10,254 nt of DNA from NBML01 sp029939535 (GTDB lineage: Bacteria; Desulfobacterota; Desulfobacteria; Desulfobacterales; Desulfobacteraceae), in the NCBI GenBank assembly GCA_029939535.1, contig JAOZST010000136.1, positions 1-10,254 of the forward strand, written 5' to 3'. The notes under the pieces are model-generated. The model was not told the origin of the DNA, made no database searches, and saw only the letters and a list, made by a program, of their open reading frames with translations. Every line of letters starts with the position of its first letter. The stretch's first letter is position 1. This document shows positions 5,919 to 10,254 of the stretch, one piece after another. Both the position numbers and the translations under genes were made by a program.

Positions 5919-8556
5919 GGATCACAAAAGAAAATTGTTTTTACCCAACCTGATTCAATTAAGATTTATTCAGGTTGCCTGGATTCAATATAAAATAATA
6001 TGGGTTGTCCCCTTGTTTATAATTGGGGCAATATTGCTTTTACCTTCAACAGGATTCAGCTTCCAGGTAAGGGCCCAGGTGGATAAAACCCGCATCACCT
6101 CTGAGGATACAATCTCCCTTCAGGTGGTGGTGGATGGAGGAAAAGCCCTGGTTGATATTTCCCCCATATCTGATTTTAAGATTCTTTCCTCGGGCACATC
6201 CACCAGCCGTTCCTATATCAATGGACAATGGCAGCACCAGGTTGTTTACCAATATCTTTTACTACCCAGGAAAACCATACCTGATAAAAGTAATTTTGGC
6301 AAAACCAATTCTGGCAAAACAACACCAGTCAAAAAAAATCTTCTTGTGATTCCCCCCCTGAAGGTTTCTGTAAAGAATCAGACCCTTATGACGGAAAAAA
6401 TTCAGATTTTGATGTCAGACAAGCCCGTGTCGGAAGACGAACCCAGAAAAATATTTGCCAGATCCAGTGTCAGCAACTCCAGGCTGGTGGTCGGCCAGCA
6501 GGCCATTTATACCTTTAAATTGTTTGCAGCTGCCAAGTTTGCCAGGGCATCCCTTACTGCTCCTTCCTTTGATTCTTTTACCTCTCAAGAGGTGGAGGAT
6601 CGGAAAAATTATACCCAGACCATCAATGGTGTGAATTACCAGGTCAATGAAATTCATTATATCCTCCAGGCAGAAAAGGCTGGAAAGTTTGAAATTGAAC
6701 CTGCCATTGTCATGGCTGACCTGGTGTTGCCCTCGGGAAATGATTCCTTTGATTCTTTTTTTAACAACTCTTTTTTTTCATCAAACCGTACAAAACCAGT
6801 TCGAATCTCTTCCAATCCTATTACCCTGGAAGTGGATACTCTTCCAGCCTATACAGGAGAAAAGCCTTTTTCAGGTCTTGTCGGCCAGTTCACCATGGAG
6901 GCTGCCATGGACAGAATTAGTCTTGTGGCGGGAGAATCAGCTACCCTGACCATCACTATTCAGGGAAATGGCAATATCATGGATGTGGGCTCTCCTTTAT
7001 TGGATCTGGATACAGACCAGGTAAAAATCTATGATGACACCCCCCTGGAGGAGATGACAGCCACTGAAAAAGGATTTTCAGGAAAGAAGATTTTCAAACG
7101 GGCCCTGGTGCCAACAAAGGCAGGAGACCTGCTTATCCCACCCCTTTCCATTACCTATTTTGATGTTCAGACCCGGGGATACAAAACCATCACCACGGAT
7201 AAGATTATTCTGGATGTGACCCCAAGGGCATCTACCCTGGTAACTGATTCAAATTCTGGTAATGGAGTGGATTCTGCTACAGGGTTTTTAACAGATAAAA
7301 CCAAGAAGGGGGCCGTGGAAAAACAGGAAGTTGTGATGATGAATGAGGATATCCTGGATATTAAAGAGAGAATTTCTATTCTGTCCAACTCCTTACCCTG
7401 GCTTGATTTTCCAGTTTTTATCCTTTTAGTGTTTGTGCCTGGTTTTTTATATGGAGTTGTTTTTTTTGTATTTCAGCTTCAGTCCCGGGAAAAATCAATT
7501 GAAACTCTGATGGGACAAAAGGCAAGACAGCATTTTAAAAAAGCCGGGAAACTGGCCAAGGAAAACAAACCCTTTTTAGATCATTTGCAGGCAGGCCTTA
7601 CTGCAGCCATAATGGCAAAGGGAGATAAAAAAGGGGAGAGTCTCACCAGGGATGAGGCAAGGCAGATCCTCATGCAGACCAAGACAGATCCGAATCTCAT
7701 TGATGAAGTAGTGGAGATGCTTGAAGCAATGGATGCAGTCAGGTTTGGGGGGCAGGCATTGGAAAAAAACAGGGCTGAAATTTATCTTGGCCGGGCCACA
7801 CAGATCATTAAAATGCTGTGTATGGCCTTCTTGTGCCTGGGTGTTTTTACCCTGGCCCCGCAAATTGTTCATTCCCAGGAGATGACCGGATCATACATTG
7901 ACGGGATCAAACAATACCAGGCTGGTGAATTTAAAGCAGCAGCCAGAAGTTTTGAAAAGATTGCCATATCAGGTGTGATAAATTCAGATCTGTATTATAA
8001 TATCGGGAATGCATATTTAAAAGCCAATGACCTGGGCCATGCTATTTTATGGTATGAGCGGGCAAAACTTATTTCTCCAGGAGATCCAGACCTGCTCTTT
8101 AACCTGGCCCATGCCAACACCCTTGTTAAGGACAGGATAGATTCATCTGTTACTTTTGAAGATGTTCTTTTTTTCTGGCAGGGTATTATACCTTTAAGAT
8201 GGCTGCAGGCCGGGGCAATTTTTTCCTCCTGCATGTTTTTCCTCTGGGCAGGAATACAGACATTAAGGCAGAAACCTGTTTTTTCAGGCCTGGGAAGTGT
8301 ACTCATCTCTTTGCTGATCCTTTTGACCCTGGTGGCAAGCCTGGATTATTATCGGACCCGGTTTGTGAACCAGGCTGTTATTTTGAGTGACAAGGCAGCT
8401 GTTCGGTCCGGCATTATGGATACCTCCACCAAGCTGTTTGAACTCCATGCCGGCACCCGGGTAAGGGTAAGAGCAGAAAAGGACGGGTATCTGAAAATTA
8501 TGCTGACCAAGGGCAAAGTCGGCTGGGTTAAACCAGGGGATGCCATGAAAATATAG
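5902..8556 (+). CDS. batD: BatD-BatE fusion protein
   Basis: An 884-residue membrane protein combining BatD and BatE. A basic N-terminus precedes a signal-anchor at about 33-50. Residues 55-440 are BatD-type periplasmic beta domains (starting VRAQVDKTRITSEDTISLQV). A membrane segment (502-525) leads to a cytoplasmic helical region (528-637), the usual BatD tail. A second signal-like segment (637-655) opens the BatE part: TPR repeats (664-745, including DLYYNIGNAYLKANDLGHAI), two membrane segments (about 760-783 and 797-815), and a C-terminal SH3-like domain (822-884, with VRVRAEKDGYLKI and GKVGWVKPGD). Charges place the beta domains, TPR and SH3-like part in the periplasm. SH3-like domains often bind peptides or cell wall, but no ligand is shown here. 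It starts with TTG and overlaps batB by 17 bp. There is no frameshift, and the reading frame is open throughout. The fusion call is firm on architecture. Confidence 0.9.
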   Translation: MKKTGKDHKRKLFLPNLIQLRFIQVAWIQYKIIWVVPLFIIGAILLLPSTGFSFQVRAQVDKTRITSEDTISLQVVVDGGKALVDISPISDFKILSSGTSTSRSYINGQWQHQVVYQYLLLPRKTIPDKSNFGKTNSGKTTPVKKNLLVIPPLKVSVKNQTLMTEKIQILMSDKPVSEDEPRKIFARSSVSNSRLVVGQQAIYTFKLFAAAKFARASLTAPSFDSFTSQEVEDRKNYTQTINGVNYQVNEIHYILQAEKAGKFEIEPAIVMADLVLPSGNDSFDSFFNNSFFSSNRTKPVRISSNPITLEVDTLPAYTGEKPFSGLVGQFTMEAAMDRISLVAGESATLTITIQGNGNIMDVGSPLLDLDTDQVKIYDDTPLEEMTATEKGFSGKKIFKRALVPTKAGDLLIPPLSITYFDVQTRGYKTITTDKIILDVTPRASTLVTDSNSGNGVDSATGFLTDKTKKGAVEKQEVVMMNEDILDIKERISILSNSLPWLDFPVFILLVFVPGFLYGVVFFVFQLQSREKSIETLMGQKARQHFKKAGKLAKENKPFLDHLQAGLTAAIMAKGDKKGESLTRDEARQILMQTKTDPNLIDEVVEMLEAMDAVRFGGQALEKNRAEIYLGRATQIIKMLCMAFLCLGVFTLAPQIVHSQEMTGSYIDGIKQYQAGEFKAAARSFEKIAISGVINSDLYYNIGNAYLKANDLGHAILWYERAKLISPGDPDLLFNLAHANTLVKDRIDSSVTFEDVLFFWQGIIPLRWLQAGAIFSSCMFFLWAGIQTLRQKPVFSGLGSVLISLLILLTLVASLDYYRTRFVNQAVILSDKAAVRSGIMDTSTKLFELHAGTRVRVRAEKDGYLKIMLTKGKVGWVKPGDAMKI
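6292..6336 (+). repeat. Short in-frame 15-bp tandem repeat in batD
   Basis: Two adjacent 15-bp units (6292-6306 and 6307-6321) differ at two positions and encode NFGKT and NSGKT; a diverged third (6322-6336) encodes TPVKK. They lie in a Lys/Thr/Ser-rich loop (about 124-145) of the first BatD beta region and look like a slippage-derived loop extension. Confidence 0.6.
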
Positions 8557-8670
8557 CTTCCCATGGCGCTTGATGATACAGGGGTTTTATGATTTACATG
8601 GGTTGGTTTATCTATAGGTTTGGTTCATTTATAAGGGTTAGATAATCCAAATCGGTTAAGGGCAATGGCC
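8557..8670. promoter_or_regulatory. Spacer between bat operon and the downstream gene pair, with a weak promoter candidate
   Basis: This 114-bp spacer is the only real gap downstream of 601. A possible -10 TATAAG (8630-8635) has TTTATC (8607-8612) at 17-bp spacing; the -35 is poor. Imperfect GGTT-rich direct repeats occur at 8601-8611 and 8617-8632. I see no hairpin plus T-tract terminator, so read-through from the bat operon is possible. AAGGG (8658-8662) is 8 nt from ATG 8671 and only 2 nt from ATG 8665. Confidence 0.25.
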
Positions 8671-9210
8671 ATGGAAAAAAAAACAAGACAGCGCCTGCTC
8701 CAGGTGGGAATGGGAATCGGCTTGCTCTGCCTGGCCTTTCTGGTGGAAATGGTGGCAATCGAGCCCAGGGGTATTTATTCCTATTCCCATGACGGGTATA
8801 AAACCTTTAAAATTGGTTTATCCAGGGAAGGGGTGCTCTTGGAAATCAATAAAATTAAAGCCATTCGAAATATTATGACCTGTGATCCGGAATCTGAATT
8901 AAAACTGCGGTCCAGACGTTTGTTTGAAATGGAGCCTGCTTTAGCCAATTCTTCCATCTGGATCTGTCAGGATAAAAAAAAGAATTTGTTTTTGTTTCAT
9001 TTCAACGACAAAGGGCTTGACCGGATTCTGCATTTAAAAGGCAGAACCGGTAAACTTGTCTACTCTCCTCTGTTTGATCAATGCCGCCCTGATATCCACC
9101 AGGATATAGACGCCTACCTTGAAACACAGACTGTTCATAAGGTTTTTTATAAGGATGGAGGTCCGGATATAGAAGAACCAAATATAAGAATATCAAATAT
9201 AAAAGGATAG
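8671..9210 (+). CDS. Hypothetical membrane-anchored protein upstream of gpsA
   Basis: A 179-residue protein that I cannot assign to a family. The ATG at 8671 is preferred over 8665 because AAGGG (8658-8662) is well spaced only for it. After MEKKTRQR comes one hydrophobic segment (about 11-30) with no lipobox or clear cleavage site, so it is probably a signal-anchor exposing about 149 residues to the periplasm. That part begins with YKTFKIGLSREGVLLEINKI (43-62), has SSIWICQDKKKNLFLFHFND (94-113), and two cysteines at 71 and 138 besides Cys99. The order 'G-x-S-x-x-x-V', then an aromatic strand and 'L-x-x-x-F-x-x-x-G', is loosely reminiscent of BamE/SmpA-like folds, but this is weak. It ends 10 bp before gpsA, implying co-transcription. 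It is probably real: start signal, composition and spacing all fit. Confidence 0.75.
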   Translation: MEKKTRQRLLQVGMGIGLLCLAFLVEMVAIEPRGIYSYSHDGYKTFKIGLSREGVLLEINKIKAIRNIMTCDPESELKLRSRRLFEMEPALANSSIWICQDKKKNLFLFHFNDKGLDRILHLKGRTGKLVYSPLFDQCRPDIHQDIDAYLETQTVHKVFYKDGGPDIEEPNIRISNIKG

Positions 9211-9220
9211 AATAAACCCA

Positions 9221-10249
9221 ATGAGAGATACATTAAAAACACGGATAGGCGTTGTGGGGGCAGGCAGCTGGGGAACAGCTCTTGCCAAACTTCTGGCCGA
9301 TAAAGGGTATGTTCTGGATTTATGGGTGTTTGAGCCCGAGGTAAAGGAAGAGATTGAAAAAAACCGGGAGAACAAGGTTTTCCTTCCGGGATTTTCCCTG
9401 CCTGAAAACCTTGTTCCAACCAATGATCTTGAAGTTGTCGTGAAAGATAAGGACCTGGTTCTGGTGGTGGTTCCTTCCCATTGTATGCGGAGTATTTCTC
9501 TGGATATGAAGGCTTATATCAGCCCTGAAACCATTGTTGTCTCTGCATCCAAAGGCATTGAAAATATAACTCACCAGACCATGACAGATATACTTTCCAA
9601 GAACATTGATTTTATTCCAAAAGAAAATTTTGCTGTATTGTCCGGCCCAAGTTTTGCCAGGGAAGTGGCTGCAAAGGTTCCCACAGTTGTGGCAGCTGCT
9701 GCCATCAGTAGAAAAGTGGCCGACCATGTGCAGGCTGTTTTTTCCTGCCCAAGTTTCAGGGTATATGTAAATGATGATCCCATTGGAACTCAGATCGGGG
9801 GTGGCATGAAAAATGTCATAGCCATTGCCGCTGGTATCTGTGACGGCATGAACATGGGCCTGAATCCCAGGGCCGCTTTGATTACCCGGGGACTGACGGA
9901 AATGAACCGTTTGGGAACCAGGCTGGGTGCTGATCCTTTGACCCTGTCCGGCCTGGCCGGGGTGGGGGACCTTTTGCTGACCTGCACAGGTTCTTTAAGT
10001 CGGAACTACACACTGGGCCGGCAGATCGGAGAAGGAAAAAAACTTGATGATATTATCTCCGAGATGAGAATGGTGGCCGAAGGGGTTAAGACCACCCGAT
10101 CCGTATATAATCTCTCCAGAAAACTTGGTTTGGACCTTCCTATATGCAACGAGGTGTATGCGGTCCTGTTTGAAGGCAGGCCAGTGGATGAGACCGTGGC
10201 CCGGTTGATGAGCCGGTCTTTGAAACATGAACTGGATGGTGTGTTATAA
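9221..10249 (+). CDS. gpsA: Glycerol-3-phosphate dehydrogenase [NAD(P)+]
   Basis: Cytoplasmic enzyme that reduces dihydroxyacetone phosphate to sn-glycerol 3-phosphate with NAD(P)H, supplying the backbone for membrane phospholipids. It has 342 residues, matching the usual length of about 330-340. An N-terminal Rossmann motif GAGSWG (13-18) binds the cofactor. SASKGIE (108-114), SGPSFA (141-146) and GGGMKNV (193-199, with the conserved catalytic Lys197) follow, and GLAGVGDLLLTC (244-255) plus SRN (260-262) form the substrate-binding C-terminal domain. All are intact. The ATG at 9221 is 10 bp after the upstream stop; the nearest purine-rich motif AAGGA (9203-9207) is 13 nt away, so initiation may be modest or coupled. 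The gene is complete, ending at TAA 10247-10249. Confidence 0.97.
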   Translation: MRDTLKTRIGVVGAGSWGTALAKLLADKGYVLDLWVFEPEVKEEIEKNRENKVFLPGFSLPENLVPTNDLEVVVKDKDLVLVVVPSHCMRSISLDMKAYISPETIVVSASKGIENITHQTMTDILSKNIDFIPKENFAVLSGPSFAREVAAKVPTVVAAAAISRKVADHVQAVFSCPSFRVYVNDDPIGTQIGGGMKNVIAIAAGICDGMNMGLNPRAALITRGLTEMNRLGTRLGADPLTLSGLAGVGDLLLTCTGSLSRNYTLGRQIGEGKKLDDIISEMRMVAEGVKTTRSVYNLSRKLGLDLPICNEVYAVLFEGRPVDETVARLMSRSLKHELDGVL

Positions 10250-10254
10250 TCTGG

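Noticed and set aside
8557..8620. Intrinsic terminator after batD-batE
   Set aside because: No GC-rich stem followed by a T-run is visible, so the end of the transcript cannot be placed from sequence.

Overview
All genes supported in this 10.25 kb window lie on the + strand. Most of it is a Bat ("Bacteroides aerotolerance"-type) operon: MoxR-family AAA+ ATPase (601-1575), DUF58 protein (1581-2459), single-TM DUF4381-like protein (2460-2996), BatA VWA protein (2996-4000), BatB VWA protein fused to a BatC-like TPR domain (4002-5918) and BatD fused to BatE (5902-8556). Genes are contiguous: 5 bp apart or touching, 1 bp overlap, 1 bp gap, 17 bp overlap. A 114-bp gap follows, then a small membrane-anchored protein of unknown function (8671-9210) and a complete gpsA (9221-10249), which ends 5 bp before the window does.

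The organism is a Gram-negative-type bacterium with moderate GC. The MoxR/DUF58/DUF4381/BatA/BatB-C/BatD-E set, with a BatB C-terminus ending in EKDW, is reminiscent of Desulfobacterota such as Desulfobacteraceae. That assignment is an inference from gene content and style; no marker gene is present.

Bases 1-600 hold no convincing conserved gene, but are not featureless. They contain (i) an approximately 190-bp imperfect palindrome (129-319) whose arms pair over most of their length, (ii) a 58-codon ORF with a Shine-Dalgarno-like motif whose 5' half lies in the palindrome's right-hand part and centre (187-363), (iii) a 10-bp stem-loop (373-406), (iv) a perfect 16-bp palindrome with an extra half-site (472-501), and (v) a sigma70-type promoter with a perfect TTGACA (506-535). 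The last two give a simple regulated-promoter layout for the whole bat operon.

Functional model (family knowledge plus inference): the cytoplasmic MoxR ATPase probably acts on the VWA proteins or remodels the complex with DUF58. BatA and BatB present intact MIDAS VWA domains. By the positive-inside rule, the VWA domains, the BatC-like TPR, the BatD beta domains and the BatE TPR and SH3-like domains all face the periplasm. Both fusion proteins keep a hydrophobic, signal-peptide-like segment exactly where the ancestral separate protein would begin. That makes them either permanent multi-pass fusions or possible substrates for processing.
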